Shown: positions 1-12,224, counted from the stretch's first letter. The stretch is 64,000 bases of DNA from Lucinisca nassula (GCA_963580285.1 OY757020.1:100443497-100507496); one strand, 5' to 3'. The notes: generated by a model from the letters alone, not told the origin. Numbers and translations: made by a program.

Positions 1-547
1 CAGAAGAGTTCTTCAAGTATTTTGTCTTCGTCTGTATCATTTACATCAGTATCATTGTCTGTATTTTCTGTTTCTTCAGTTTCTGTGATGCCTGCATCTG
101 CTTCACCCCTGCTTCCCTGTATGCTTGGATCTTGGTACAAAACTTCATCATCACTTTCAAGATTTTCTTCCTCACTTTCATGGCCAAGATGAAAGCTGTC
201 GTGGGAAATTCTTCTGTCGAGAGGAAAAGGACTGCTTGCAGTGTGGATGTAGCGTCTTGATGGCAACAAAGCTTGGATGGGGCTAAGGCAGGCATCTGTT
301 TTATGCCCACTGTCCACATCTCCTATTAATCTTGAATGTCTGTTGTCTGCAAAGTCACCTGTTTGTCCATCAGTCTCATCTTGAGCAGGTTCAAAGTCTT
401 CAGAGAAGAATGTTGTAGGAGCTCTATTATATGAATCTTGTGTACTTCTGCTGGTCTGACGTGTGGAGGCAAGTCGTTTTGGAAAAGTCTCACGAGGCGT
501 GGGTGGAAATGATAGTTGCAGCTGTCGAGGAGTTCTTGCACTGTCAA
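1..547 (-). CDS. CARD gene A, exon 3 (partial, runs off left edge)
   Basis: Third exon of a CARD gene, continuing beyond base 1. The acceptor CAG is at 550-548. With the phase-1 codon left by exon 2 the frame stays open for all 547 bases, while the alternative frames hit stops. The first residues read VDSARTPRQLQLSFPPTPRE. The rest is Ser/Thr/Pro-rich and then strongly acidic (ESEEENLESDDEV, ETEETENTDNDTD). No coiled coil or EMSF-type module is visible, unlike the third exons of genes B and C, though one could lie off the edge. This region is probably disordered. The exon is supported by splice site, matching phase and its place after two CARD exons; no function beyond linker or tail can be read. 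Confidence 0.75.
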
Positions 548-1321
548 CTGAATAAGAAAGACAACATAATGATGATGAAAACTAATGTGTAATGAACTCT
601 TTAGGGGATGGTTTGGTCGTTTGTTTGTTTGTCGACCCAAAGTTACTAAGTGCAATAGCTTTATGCCCTACCCTGAAGCTTTTTCATCCTCAATTTCTGC
701 TGAAAAAAAAACATTTATTGTGTGCATTTGGTAGAACCAGTTTCATGAGGCAGTTGTAGCTAGCACTAAGGCTGGCATGTTTAATCGGATAACCAATCAA
801 TCAGTCGATAAATTCCACAAAAATGATTACCATTACTATTTCCTAATAATAGATTATTTGATTTCTGTTTCTGATACATTGAGTTTTTTTGACATATCGG
901 TTCCTTACCATACTTGTTATAATATTTGAATAAGTACAATTTAATCCCCTATGTGTCTAAAATAGCTGGATGGTCTAGACTGTTTGCCCTAGGCCTCTCT
1001 GTCCGAATAATTACGGCAAAGTAGAGTATATGGTATATGCTCAGACAGTTAGCCAAGAAGGTAAAACTATGACCAAATCTTCATTGATTACTAATCAATT
1101 ATTGATCACAATGGCGAACTTTTAATCCATTATTTTTTCAACTCTGATTAGGCAGCACTAGCAAGCACTCATGACCTGTGTTCCAAGCAGAAACAAAAAA
1201 GAAATTTCTTAGTTTTAAATTTCAAAACCTCAAATCAAACAAAAAGAAAAAAAAATTGCTATAGAAGCTACCCTGCTGGAGTAGGTCTGAAATTTTTTTT
1301 CCTCCTATTACACTTGCCTAC

Positions 1322-1490
1322 CTATTTTCTCTTCAATTTCTAGCTTTTCTTTATATGTCTCTTCTAGTCTGTCAGCTAGCCATTTGTAATCTTCTCTGAG
1401 AATAGTAATGAACTTGGAGAATGCATCAGGGCCACGTTTCTGTAGAAGTTCCAACAGTCTGTGAGTTTTGTCTCTCATTGTTCTCTGGCT
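1322..1490 (-). CDS. CARD gene A, exon 2 (C-terminal half of CARD)
   Basis: Acceptor TTTTCCTCAG ends at 1491 and donor GTAGGC starts at 1321. The 169-nt exon encodes 56 residues plus one base, so it joins exon 1 in phase 0 and exon 3 in phase 1. The core LLELLQKRGPDAFSKF followed by ILREDYKWLADRL is the classic helix 4-6 signature of CARDs of the caspase-2/CRADD type. A basic and acidic helical stretch (LEETYKEKLEIEEKI) follows. CARDs bind other CARDs and build filaments or oligomers in the cytoplasm; the partner is unknown. Confidence 0.87.
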
Positions 1491-1639
1491 CTGAGGAAAA
1501 TATATATATATATTTATTTATTTATTTATTGGGATCTGTAGAAAGTAGATTTACAGTTAAGTGTCAATAACTCAAAGACTGATGGCTCATTTACTATGGC
1601 TAAATTGAACTCATTCCTGAGCTCCAAGGGAATTCATCA

Positions 1640-1800
1640 TATTTTTGCTCAGAATCATAGATTGTGGGAACACATTGGAACTGCCTAGCTGATGCGTTTC
1701 TAACACCTACTCACCTACCCACAATCTATGTTTTGAGAAACATAGATTGTGGGGACCTATTAGAGGTGGTTCTAATGTGTACCCACCATCTCTTTTTTAG
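1640..1800. repeat. Palindromic MITE, GTACTCGTTAGAAC family (degenerate)
   Basis: Two inverted copies of CATAGATTGTGGG flank a degenerate centre in intron 1 of gene A; a further CATAGATTGTGGGG half follows. Intact relatives are at 21850-22020 and 59725-59890. Confidence 0.6.
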
Positions 1801-2332
1801 CAAAAGTGTGAACACTGAATCTACCAGAATTTTTTATCTGAAAAATCTCATTTTTTTTGGTGGTAAAATTTTCAATATATTTGAATAGGCACATTTTTAT
1901 AATGCTTTCTATAGTTCCTGACAACAAGGGCTGTGCCAGCCCCGTGAAATTGTGATTGACTCAATATAGTTTTAAAAGTGTGGACTGGAATTGGAGTGTT
2001 CCTTTTCAAAGTAAACTACTTGTATTGTCCCAGAATTTTAAGTTCTTGATTTCACTGTCTGTCAGTAAGCCAGAAAATTCCTGATCTTTAAGTGGAATTG
2101 ATGTACCCGTATTTGTGTTCATATGTTTATTTTATTTTTTTTTGTCTGTTTGGAGTTTAATGCCCAGTCAACAATATGCCTGTTTAATGCCCAGTCAACA
2201 CTATTCGGTCATATTGAGCCTATCTGTTTACGCGACCACATGACAACCTCCTCCGTAGCTCTGTTGGCTGAAGCAAAAATAAGAAAAAAAATATATACAG
2301 GTATATATCACTACTTTTTGTAGCAGAAGTCT

Positions 2333-2665
2333 ATTTTGTTTGTTTGTGCCAAGGTTTTACATTCCCTGCCAACACTACAATATAATAAACATGTTTTTAG
2401 GTCATTTTGGAGATGTTGCTTCTGATTGTGTGGAACTTTTACCCGACATTGAGATGAAATGACATCTGAAGCCCTTCCACCCAAAGATAGCACTAGGATT
2501 TAGGGGATGGTCCAACTCCCACCACATTGCCTGGGCAGGCTTATACCCTCTCAGCGGTTTACCAGTACTCAAAAATTTGGTCAGTTTCAGTTCTGTGCAG
2601 AAGCACCATGCAGCCCAGTCTATTTCTCCAAGCCCGATGGGCAGGGGCTGAAGGTCTATTTTGAG
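2333..2665 (-). repeat. Dispersed SINE-like repeat (GTTAAACCTCAAATCAAACAAAC tail family)
   Basis: Matches, in reverse, the repeat at 10855-11155. It shares a TTTGTTTGTTTG end, GGAGATGTTGCTTC, GATGAAATGACATCT, GCGGTTTACCAGTACT and the CCAAGCCCGATGGG end. It lies in intron 1 of gene A. Confidence 0.7.
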
Positions 2666-2774
2666 CTGTGGAAAAAAAAGCATAATGTCACAAGTGTGTC
2701 CCAGTAATTTCTGCTTTCTATATCAGTGTTATTATGAGGTTTATGAGTACTTGTCTTACACCGCAGCTTCTTAC

Positions 2775-2909
2775 CTTTATGTCCTCAATCATTCCTGTGG
2801 TAAATAATTTCTCTCTCATCATCTTAGCCAGTAGGTCCTCTTCCAGGAATAAATCATCAACTATTTCTCTCCTATGAGTTTGTATAGCTGATTTCTCTCT
2901 TCGATGCAT
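2775..2909 (-). CDS. CARD gene A, exon 1 (start and N-terminal half of CARD)
   Basis: Starts at ATG 2909, with an in-frame TAA a few codons upstream, and ends after 45 codons at donor GTAAGA (2774). The protein begins MHRREKSAIQTHRREIVDDL and then LFLEEDLLAKMMREKLFTT, matching CARD helices 1-3 with the usual alternating leucines. The exon break falls at the same point of the fold as in genes B and C (45, 45 and 47 codons, all phase 0), which supports descent by tandem duplication. A non-coding exon further upstream cannot be excluded. Confidence 0.82.
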
Positions 2910-3559
2910 TTTGAGAACTTTTTAGTTTTCTTCCGCTTTCAGTTTTATTGAGTTGTCTTGTTTTCTGCTTTAATTCCTTTCTGTCTTGATTTCTTTGATT
3001 TTTACTACTGCATTTGTTTGTATTAAATTTTATTGTTTTAAGTCAACTTCATTTGCCTATATTAGAAGTTTTGTTAATATGATTTTACCTTTATACTATT
3101 GAAATTATGATGTGCTTCAATGTGCTAAAATGTATTTGACCATGTAACTGTTTATTGAAAACTGTTAGATTGAAAAGAAACACTTAATTTTCCTCCTTTA
3201 GTGGTCGAAATATTTACAGTATTTATTTGTAGCTTTCCTTTTGAAAATAACAGAGATAAAATTTTCACAAGATAACCTGGCAAGGAAGGACAGCTGACTG
3301 TCTGTATGAGCAGACTTGTTTGTGGACTATATAAATATGGTGCCAAATTTGATGACAAATGTTCACCTTTAGAGGTGAGTCATATGATGTAACGTTTTTT
3401 AGACAAACTAGGTCTTTTTTCAAGTCTGGCATTGAGATGAGCTACAGTCTGGTGACAAAATATACTTGAAAAGTTGAAAAAAAAGACTATTCCAGTAGAA
3501 AATAATGAACTACCTGTATTTGGTTGACTATATTAACTCTTGTCCTGATGAACTCCCTT

Positions 3560-4175
3560 TTGTAAATTGGAAACAGACAAAGCCTACTGGAACAAAAGCC
3601 AACAAGGACAGAAATAGAAGTAGAGGCAATGATCAGGAATCGATACAATTAACCCACAGCTCCCATCAGAGACACCAAAGGGAAAGAAATACAAACATGA
3701 AGCAACAGACCCCAACAGAAACACCAACAGCGGAAAGCCAAAAGGACAGTTGCTTTCCCACAAAATGGCCAAAAGGCTATCCAAAATAAAATAATATTAG
3801 CGACACAAACATCTAAAGACAAACCATAACAAAAATAAACCGTGACAGAAGAACCGCCTTGGAACGGTCAGCGGAAACGAATTCCATTGTGGGGGGGGGG
3901 GGGCTTAAATCGATTTTACGTGGCCACAATCTTCGCCCGTACTTCCATCGCGATTAAGACAAATAATTTGTTCAGTCCGCATGAAGGCCTCCTAACTTAT
4001 CAGTGCAACATCTCCATGAACACAAAATCAAACAACCACAGAGATGAAGCAAGGGTGAGGACTCGGCAGCAAGAAACAACAGAAATGCTGGAGCAAAAGA
4101 AAACCAACAGTTAGACTCAGATGGGCCCGACCAGAGACAGAGCATCAGGTACCAACCAACATAAGCCTTTACGTT
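3560..4175. repeat. Dispersed interspersed repeat, about 600 bp, fullest copy
   Basis: Shares long stretches with 9060-9580 and partial copies at 14823-15090 and, inverted, 55637-55765. Shared marks are GGCAATGATCAGGAAT, CCCACAGCTCCCATCAGAGA, CCCACAAAATGGCCAA and GAGCATCAGGTACCAACC. The open frames over it are not conserved as protein. There is a G run at 3892-3903. Class unknown. Confidence 0.7.
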
Positions 4176-4435
4176 GGAACCGTCATAGAATCTCAGGCCT
4201 GACCCACCGGCGTGCAATTAAAGAGGGAAGCAAAGTTGTCAACCATGATTGGGTTAACTGCTAGAAAGCCTGCTGGACAAATTCCCACTGGACAAAATCC
4301 CACTGCTAATTTGGCCTGGAGGACAAAAGCGCACTGCTTATGAAAAATTCTCGATTAACTCTTATCTATCTATCTATTTTCGGGTTTCACCTTAACCCCA
4401 GGAGGGGACACAGAGGGTGTATATTACATACACTC

Positions 4436-4618
4436 CAGTGCTGAATTAATATAAATTAAATTATCTACACCCATAGATGACTATTAGCCAATCAAATTAC
4501 TTCATACAATAAATTTATTTATTTCACAAGCTGCATAACAAGCTGTGTAGACCCATCTGATTTGGATCTACATTGTTTGCAAAAGTAGGGGTTGTCATAT
4601 TCAGCAGGATAAGAGTTA
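4436..4618. repeat. CCTGCTGAA hairpin MITE, truncated copy
   Basis: Right half of the family best seen at 48248-48459: CACACCCA-like arm, GTGTAGACCCATCTGATTTG core remnant and the ATTCAGCAGGATAAGAGTTAA end. The left inverted end is lost. Confidence 0.55.
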
Positions 4619-4630
4619 AATGCATAATTA

Positions 4631-4956
4631 CCGTATTCGCCCTAATTACCGCACATGCTCCTATAAGCGCACACCTAAGCTAATTTTGAAAAGGAAATGC
4701 ATAAGCGCACACTTTACAGTAACCTCCCCATGAAAGCTCTCACAGTAAATCGATAAAAATAACTTACCGTTATTACTTCAACAGTGAAGGCAATGTTAAG
4801 TATCCTTTTCCGTCCCATTAAATATCAGTATGCATCATCTGGGAAGCTATTGTTTTCGCATCGTGCGTGCGCTAATTAGGTAGATTTTTCACTGTGATTT
4901 TTTGACATGGTTTTGAAAAAACTAAGCGCACGGTGCGGTAATTAGGGCGAATACGG
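4631..4956. mobile_element. MITE with 24-bp terminal inverted repeats and TA duplication
   Basis: The left end CCGTATTCGCCCTAATTACC and right end GGTAATTAGGGCGAATACGG are perfect inverted repeats (24 bp with the adjoining GCAC/GTGC). Each is flanked by TA (4629-4630 and 4957-4958). It is 326 bp long with no coding capacity. A TA target suggests mobilisation by a Tc1/mariner-type transposase, by inference. A related element with diverged ends is at 33249-33614. Confidence 0.82.
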
Positions 4957-5029
4957 TATATATATAAGTTGGCCGTCTCCATGATACAACCTAAGTTGTT
5001 TGTTGGATGTAAAACTCAAAATATTTATT

Positions 5030-5155
5030 AATTTGATTTGGGTTTATGTCCCTTTCAAGATTATTTCACTTATATGGGTTGATTATTAATTAGAGGTGGG
5101 TGAAAACCTAGAGAAAATCAACCTGATCTTTGGTTGTCACATGTGGAAGTCTTTA
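5030..5155. repeat. SINE fragment (3' half of the 9795-10025 family)
   Basis: TTTGGGTTTATGTCCCTTTC, AAGATTATTTCACTTATATG and AGAGGTGGGTGAAAACC match the body of the complete SINE at 9795-10025. The tRNA-like head is missing. Confidence 0.6.
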
Positions 5156-5727
5156 TTTATCTTATAATTAAAAACAAATTGCATGATAAATGCATTGCAT
5201 TCTCAATTTCTTAATTAAATACATAATGATGCATATAAGTGGGCTTTTGTCCTAGTGGGCTATTGTCCTAGTGGGATTGTGACTGTTAGCAAACATTATT
5301 TAGAAAAAAAAAAATCAGACAATTCACATGAAATACCAGGCTTGGTTTTCTCTGAAAAATGAAAATTTAGAATGTTTGCTATATGCTATTTTAGTTGGTT
5401 TAACAATTTAAAATCAAAAGACAAATATACAACAGAAATTTTGCTCAGGCACTGTGCAACAATTACTGGTTTTTTAAAACCACTTGGCAACTTAAAGCAT
5501 TATCTTTTGATAATCATAACCCACTGGTTGATCCTTGTGGTTTATTTATTCAAATTGGTTTTTATGGTTGTTTGAATGGGATGTATCTACTTGAGTGTCT
5601 ATTCTATGGCAATTATTTTCTTTCGCTATTGACTTACATGTCAATCATTCTACCTTAATATCCAAAAATTTTGGACATCTTAATTCTTAAAATACCAATA
5701 TTTGAAATCAAATAAAACTAGTAAACA

Positions 5728-5860
5728 GTATCGAGGCAGTTCAAATGTGTATCCACAACCTATGTTTTGAGCAGAAATAAGAAAATTAAGGTTTACCCCT
5801 GTAAACCCCAGTTTTACTTATAAAAGTGGGGTTCAGAGGGGTCAAAACTACATGTATATA
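5728..5860. repeat. Palindromic MITE, half copy (GTACTCGTTAGAAC family)
   Basis: Right half only: CCACAACCTATGTTTTGAGC, AGAAATAAGAAAA, then CCCCTGTAAACCCCA and an inverted AAAGTGGGGTT. Confidence 0.55.
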
Positions 5861-6819
5861 CCGGTAGGTGTGTTTTTGTGATGAAACTTTTAGTATTGAC
5901 TCGAAAGAATAAAGGGACCTTGGTTAAAAAAAAAAAAAAAACATTGAAAAACAGTGATTGCTTGTTAATTTCTACTTCAAATTTAGGTCTTGTGTGCTGA
6001 TTTCATCTTGTCTTTTTTTCTTAGATTTGTGTCCGATTATGTTGTTAAAGAGGGTAGTAGGTTATCAGAAAGTTTATCAACATGAAGAAGCACCATATCA
6101 TTTAAATCTCCTGATAGATTAGTAATTCATGACAAATTATATGCATCAAGCGCATGCAAATGTAGGCGACAGCAACCCACTGAAGTTATTGGACTAATAT
6201 TTATTTATTATCAAGGCATCACCAACACTGAGCTGTCTTCCTTTAGCCTCTGCTGCTATATTTGTACCAGACAGTTCAGAGCTAGAATTGCTCTCATCAG
6301 CCATCTTAGAACACACAAACTGTAACATTCCTCAAATGCGATTAAGATTGGTTATTGTCAGTTATGACAAACTATTATTATTTATTATCATCATTGTCCC
6401 ATCTGATCAACAAGAGAAACCAAGGCTTCTTTTCTAAGTGGAATATCCAAGTACCCACCCTGTAATTCAAAGCATTCAGACACAGAGGACTCCTGCAAAT
6501 AAGACCTGATTTTGTTACAGCAATAAAAGCACTGTTGTTGGGCCATATTAGTTGAAATCAAAGCACTGAGAGTGCTGATGGAGCGTAGCTATGATAATTT
6601 GCTTTAGCGTCTGATTGGTATTTTAACTCATATAGATCCAATGAACATAGCTGTTTGAAGCTATTCTGGGCCAGAAGTCGTGTTAAACCAACAAGACCTA
6701 TATTGAAATTAACTCACGCTAAGGTGTAGACCCCGCAACAACCATCACGAAAACACGCCTGTACAAATACATTGTCAAATTTTTGGCAAAAAAAATGGAA
6801 ATTTTAAGATACAAAATTG

Positions 6820-6930
6820 TGATATTTTCTTATCTCTGCTCAAAACATTGATTGCGGGGAATTCATTGAACCACCTTGAAAAGGCAGTTTTATCAAGTAC
6901 CCACAATCAATGTTTTTGAGCAATACAGCA
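6820..6930. repeat. Palindromic MITE, degenerate copy
   Basis: CTGCTCAAAACATTGATTGC and its inverted partner GTACCCACAATCAATGTTTT flank a CACCTTGAAAAGGCAG centre. Confidence 0.55.
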
Positions 6931-7019
6931 ACCATGCAGTTCGTCAGTTTACTTGAAGATTTCTGCTGAGCTATAGTTCGTGCAATAACTGCGGCTTGCG
7001 CAATTGTTTTGTGGCTTTA

Positions 7020-7960
7020 AAGTTATTTTATGTAATCAGTTTTTGAAAAATTACCTTGGGGAGGTTATTTATCTTGCATTAGACATTCTCCTTGGTTACG
7101 CCTTGATGATGTTTATCTTCATGTGAAAAATGATCATAATTTTCCCAGCAGTTTATAAGTTATACATCCGTAATCAGTCTTTAAAAATTGCCTCGGTGAG
7201 GCTGTTTATAAAGCTATCTGGCATTAGACAATATCATTAGCTTGATCTTGTCAATTTACATCTGCATGCAAAACATTATAAAAATATACCCGTCGGTTTG
7301 AAAGTTATACGACCGTGTCAGTGGGTGAATTTTTTACCTTGCCGAGGCTGAAATTAAGAAATTGGACATTCAGGAATCGCGTTGGTTAGATCGGTACATT
7401 ATCTATCTGTATGCTAACAGTTGTCAAAAATATTCCAAGTAGATTAGAAGTTACACTTCGAAATAATTTTTCAGTTTGCCTAGGCGAGGCTGTTTGTAAA
7501 GTAATTTGGCATAAGGCAATATTTGCGGGTTGATTATTGTCAATGTCAACCTGTATGCCGAAAATGATCAAAGCCGTGTTTAGATGTTATACTCCGTATT
7601 CATTTTTTTATTATTTTGCCTCAGCGAGGCCATTCATAAAGTAATCTTGCATAAAACAGCCTCATGGGTTAGGTATTGCCAATATCAATCCGAATGCCAA
7701 AAATGATCGGAATATTCAGAGAGGTTTGAACGTTATACTCTATTAACATTTTTCTAAATATATATTGCATCAGTGAGGCCATTTATGAAGTGATCTGCTT
7801 ACGACAGTTTCTTGGGTTAGTTATTGTCAATATCAATCCATAGGAATATTTGAAGAGGTTTAGACATTATACTCCGTTATTATTATATACAAATAAATTG
7901 CCTCGACGAGGCCATTTATGAAATGATCTGGCATCAAGGCAATTTCTTTGGTTAGATATT
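7020..7960. repeat. Decayed tandem array, about 145-bp units, related to pearl/Helentron repeat
   Basis: At least six diverged units each carry TTGCCTCxGxGAGGC, an AAAGTAATCTGGCAT-like stretch, TTGGTTAGxTATTGTCAAT, ATGCCAAAAATGATC and a GGTTTxAACxTTATACTC end. The order of motifs matches the unit in the 22.6-24.8 kb array (GCCTCGGCGAGGC, TTGGTTAGATCTCATTGATA, TATGCCAAAAATTG, AAGCGGTTAAGTCAC), so the two arrays are homologous. No open frame spans it. Confidence 0.7.
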
Positions 7961-7964
7961 GTCA

Positions 7965-8110
7965 ATACAGCACAGTGCACAGTCTTTTACCGGAAACCAA
8001 CAACTGCCCTTCTTGAATCAGCAAAAGGGATAGAATCACCGTGGAACAGATTTCACGATCAATCTCCTGGAAAGAATGTTGCCGAACCCGGCAGGTATCG
8101 AACTTGCATC
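7965..8110 (-). repeat. tRNA-derived SINE copy, reverse orientation
   Basis: Reverse complement of the SINE at 33788-34060. It shares GCCCTTCTTGAATCAGC, TTTCACGATCAATCTCC and, at the head, CCGGCAGGTATCGAACTTGC, a degenerate B box. Confidence 0.6.
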
Positions 8111-9059
8111 TGAGCTGATAATTTTCTTTATTTATGGTCACATGCCTAGGACGCAGACAGGTCGCTTTAAAAAAGTAACATTGTCCCCTCCCCCCCTCCA
8201 ACACACACACACATTAACCCATACTCTGAGTATATGTCTAGCAGCCTTTTTAGGGACAAACATAGCAGACCCAGATCAGACGCTACAACAAGTGGCGTCT
8301 CATCTGTGTCTAAACTGCAAATTTTACTGATTACAATATAAGCCTTGACGTGCACCTGTCCAAACTCATTCCAACTGTCTTATTTTGGTAATACATTATC
8401 GACCCACACTGCGTACTTAACCCATTTTAAACGAATGGAATCCTCAACACCTTATATCAGTATGGAATGAGTTCATTTTAAAATCAGGGATGTCAGGTTG
8501 TGGCTTCCACGAAATATTTGGCAAAAAATGGCTGAACCTTTTTGTAAGTATGCAGTGAAGGTCATAATGAGACTCCGCATTCTGTGGTATCTGATCTGGG
8601 TTTGTCCTGTTTGCAAGTTTCCAGGTTTGGGATTTTATGGTACAAATGGGTTGTAAACTGGGTTATATGAACTGAACTATAAAAAGATTAGACTGCTACA
8701 CACTTCATCAGTTAAAAATATTCATCTATTCCGTTTGAAATAGTGGTCTGTGAAGAAGTCTATTAGAAGATACCGCATGGAGTAATAATCTACTACGTTA
8801 ACACGGGGTACAATGTTCTCACTGGTGATTGGGTCATATGCAGTAACACTGAAAGTAGTGCCGAAATCACTTCTCATCTCACTGGAGCTACGCTGCAACA
8901 GCTACGCTCCAAAAATCACATTATAGGCATATTATAAGCAAACAAAAATGCCTAGATTATATGTTAACTAACATTTATTGTCATTTTTCTATAAAACATA
9001 TACATTTTTGGGATCCATCTTTAAACAGTTTAGGTTTCTGTAATCAATTTCCATACATT

Positions 9060-9580
9060 TAAAACTGTAAAATAGAAGTGAAGGCAATGATCAGGAATGA
9101 AAGAATTAACCCACAGCTCCCATCAGAGACACCAAAGGGAAAGAAACACAAACATGAAACAACTAGACCCTAATGGAAACATCAATAGTGGAAAGCCAAA
9201 AGAACAGTTACTTTCCCACAAAATGGCCAATTGGCTATCCAAAACAAAATAATATAAGTGACACACACACTCAAAGACAAGCCATAACAAAAATAAACCG
9301 TGACAGAAGAACCTCCTTGGAACGGTCAGTGATACAAATTCCACTCGATTTTATGAGGCCACAATCCTCGCCGATTTAGACAATTTGGTCAGCCCGTGTG
9401 AAGGCCTCCTAACTCAACAGTGCAACATCTCCTTGAACACAAAAACCAAACAACCACAGAGATAAAACAATGGTGAGGACACAACAGCCAGAAACCACTG
9501 AAATGCAGGAGCAATGGAAAACCAACAGTTAGACTCCGATGGGCCGAACCAGACACAGAGCATCAGGTACCAACCAACAT
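9060..9580. repeat. Dispersed interspersed repeat, second near-full copy
   Basis: Colinear with 3560-4175, with a gap where the first copy has its G run. It ends in GAGCATCAGGTACCAACC like the first. Confidence 0.65.
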
Positions 9581-9794
9581 TATAAAATTAAATTCTCTCT
9601 CTTCATTTCCTAAAACTTTTTGAACTTTATATAATTCACCAGATATGATAAAAATGAAAAATATAACAATAATACTAATAAAAAATGGGTAGAACTACAG
9701 GAAAATCTGTGGCTTTTACATGGTAGTTGAGGTGGCCATTGACTTTGATGTCCACAAAAAGTTTTGCATCTAACTTTTTAAGATCCAATATTTT

Positions 9795-10025
9795 TTTTTT
9801 TTTTGGTTTGGGTTTTACGGCCCTTTCAAGATTATTTCACTCATATCGAGCCGATCGTTAATCAGAGGTGGGCGAAAACCGGAGTACCCGGAGAAAAACC
9901 ACCTGACCTTCCGTTGCAGAACTTGGCGTCTCACACGTGGCCCGAGCGAGGCTCGAACCTACGGCGGTGAGAGACCTAATGACTAAGAGTCAGCGCTCTT
10001 ATCCACTAGGCCACGGAGGCCCGTT
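9795..10025 (-). mobile_element. Complete tRNA-derived SINE with target-site duplication
   Basis: Reads on the minus strand. A tRNA-like head begins GGGCCTCCGTGGCCTAGTGG with A-box-like TGGCCTAGTGGATAAG and B-box GGTTCGAGCCTC. A conserved body follows, then an A tail (T run on the plus strand). A perfect 14-bp duplication AGATCCAATATTTT flanks it (9781-9794 and 10026-10039). The candidate anticodon loop reads CTCTTAG, hinting at a Lys-type tRNA ancestor. Transcribed by Pol III if active. Confidence 0.85.
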
Positions 10026-10854
10026 AGATCCAATATTTTCCAAACCCTAAGCTTTTGTATAAATACTTAAGTTGTTGATAGATACAGACCTGCTGTTAAA
10101 TTATTCCTTGAGGTCAAGGTCACAGACTTCAAAAAATTATGCTTCCATACAATATTTAAGTTTGTAAATAATTGCACTTCAGCAGCTGGCTTACATACTG
10201 TGATACTCCTTGATTAAAACAGGACAGATTAATGAACAGCTAGGCTGCTTGTTCAAATTTTGACTTGTTGTTAAACCTCAACACAATCAAAATCCTTTTT
10301 AACTTTTGAACTGTCCAAAAAATGGTCTGTTACAAGAGGAACCACACACACAAAAATAAATAAAAAAAAAAAACAACTTGGACCTTTTAAAATGTGTTTA
10401 AAGAAGAATTGGTCTTAATTTTTGTTGGCCTTAAAAGCAGAATTTCACTCTTAATATATATTGTTGCTGATAAAATGTTAGAAGCTTTTACAAATGCAAA
10501 AACTACTGGTACTCACATTTTTTCAGTGAAAATACCACTGTATTAGTACATGTAATTGTGTTTATTAGTGACCACAAACAAGCTAAAGAAGTTTCTGGAT
10601 GAATCCATAATCACTGCAATAGACGTTTCCGAGCTGTCAATCAAGAGCGCTGTTTCATCCAATCGAAAAAATTGATTTTATTTAGTGCCGCTGTGTTGGT
10701 CACTAACGGCCATTTTCTCCCACAAACAAAGAAACGCGGTAGTTGGGAAGGGCATTTCAGGGTAATGGGGTTGTGTGGGAAGTTTTTTATTAGGACTGTG
10801 AAACAATTGTCATGTAGTAGTACGGCCATATTTAGATAAATATGTACATGTATA

Positions 10855-11155
10855 TATGATGGCCCCCGCCCATCGGGGCTTGAAGAAATAGATGGGCTGC
10901 ATGATGATTCCACATAGAGCTGAAACCGACCCGCACACGACTACTGGTGAACCGCTTAGAGGATCTAAGCCTGCCCAGGAAAAGCGGTGCGAGTCAGTCC
11001 GTCAATGCTAATCAACCCTATTAGTTTCATTGGGCGGCAGGGCTTGAGATGTCATTTCATCTGAAGGTCGGGTAAAAGTCCCACAAAATTGGAAACAACG
11101 TCTCCAAAATAACTTTTACAGTGTTGACTGGGACGTTAAACCTCAAATCAAACAA
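10855..11155 (+). repeat. Dispersed SINE-like repeat, full copy (GTTAAACCTCAAATCAAAC family)
   Basis: Starts CCCCGCCCATCGGGGCTTGA, runs through CCGCTTAGAGGATC, CATTGGGCGGCAGGGCTTGA, TGTCATTTCATCT and GTGTTGACTGGGACGTTAAA, and ends in a CAAATCAAACAAACACAC tail. Clear relatives are at 49395-49680, 49795-49995 and 63610-63885 among others. No obvious tRNA boxes. Confidence 0.75.
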
Positions 11156-11189
11156 ACACACATGTATATGAGTGTAAACATATAGAGTG

Positions 11190-11645
11190 CATAAATGACC
11201 GGTCTAACTGCTCCGGGCCTTTTGGCCTGGTCGTTGTGTCACTCGCTTTGTAACCCCAGCTCGTGGGTTCAGTCCCCGGTCGGGGCACTCTACTGGATTT
11301 TTCTTAACAGATTTATCCTCCTCTTACTACAATGGTGCCTGGTGCCACGATGATTACCGACTGAGCCCATGGGCGGGGCAGATGCAGCGGAGTCAAAAGA
11401 AGCTGGAAATGTCATATTACATTAGTATCTCCTAAACATTTGAAACACATGTTTCTCTGAAGTATGGAAGAATGTAGTAGTACGACCATAATAAATATCC
11501 ATATAAAGTACATAACTGACTGATCTGGTTGGTCTGGGCCTGGTGGTTGTGTCGCTCGCTTTGTAACCCGAGTTTCGTGGGTTCATTCCCCCGGTCGGGG
11601 CACTCGACTGGATTTTTATTTACAGATTTTTCTCCTCAGACTGCA
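11190..11645 (+). repeat. Two tandem copies of a third tRNA-like SINE family
   Basis: Copies at 11190-11330 and 11510-11645 share GTCACTCGCTTTGTAACCC, a B-box-like GTGGGTTCAGTCCCC (GTGGGTTCATTCCCC in the second), GGTCGGGGCACTC and CTGGATTTTT. The spacer and the first copy's flank are partly duplicated (ATGTAGTAGTACG-type sequence appears twice). Confidence 0.65.
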
Positions 11646-11937
11646 GTGCAGTCACAAATATTGTATGGTTAGTGTGCTGCGGGGCCAGCGTGGGGACTTA
11701 TGCAGGCATCAAGGACTGGGATCAGCCTGCGCATTTGCGCAGTCTGTCTGGGGCCCTCGCGGATTGCAACTGCCCTTCTATAGTTTGCTAGTTTTCAAAA
11801 GAGAGATGCGCTCAGTATCGTGTCTTAGTAATCAAGCAGACTGATGCGGCGGGTGTGTTGGCTCATGTAGTATATGTTCATAGAATGATCTCTGGTCTAT
11901 ATTATAATTCCTTAGCCCTTTGGTAAGGCTGTTTTTA

Positions 11938-11939
<2 letters not shown>

Positions 11940-11976
<37 letters not shown>
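11940..11976. repeat. (GT)n microsatellite
   Basis: Uninterrupted GT dinucleotides, about 18 units. Confidence 0.95.
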
Positions 11977-11979
<3 letters not shown>

Positions 11980-12224
11980 TGTCAAAGTTTTATGTCTCGG
12001 TAAGTAAGAAACGCCAATATTGTCCGGAATACTTGATAAATCTCCCCCGACATCACCACAGACTTTCTTTGTTTCCGCCATATTGGCTGCAAAGCTTGTG
12101 GGACGTAGCAACAGTAACCAAGTAGGCGGAGCATAAGATTAGGTTCTCGGAAACGTCTATTGTTGTCTGGTTTGTTGTCTGCCGGTAATTTTAAAAGTCA
12201 TCTTTGCAAACAATGTGGCCCCAG

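Noticed and set aside
9930..10025. tRNA gene on the minus strand
   Set aside because: Part of a complete SINE with poly(A) and 14-bp duplication.
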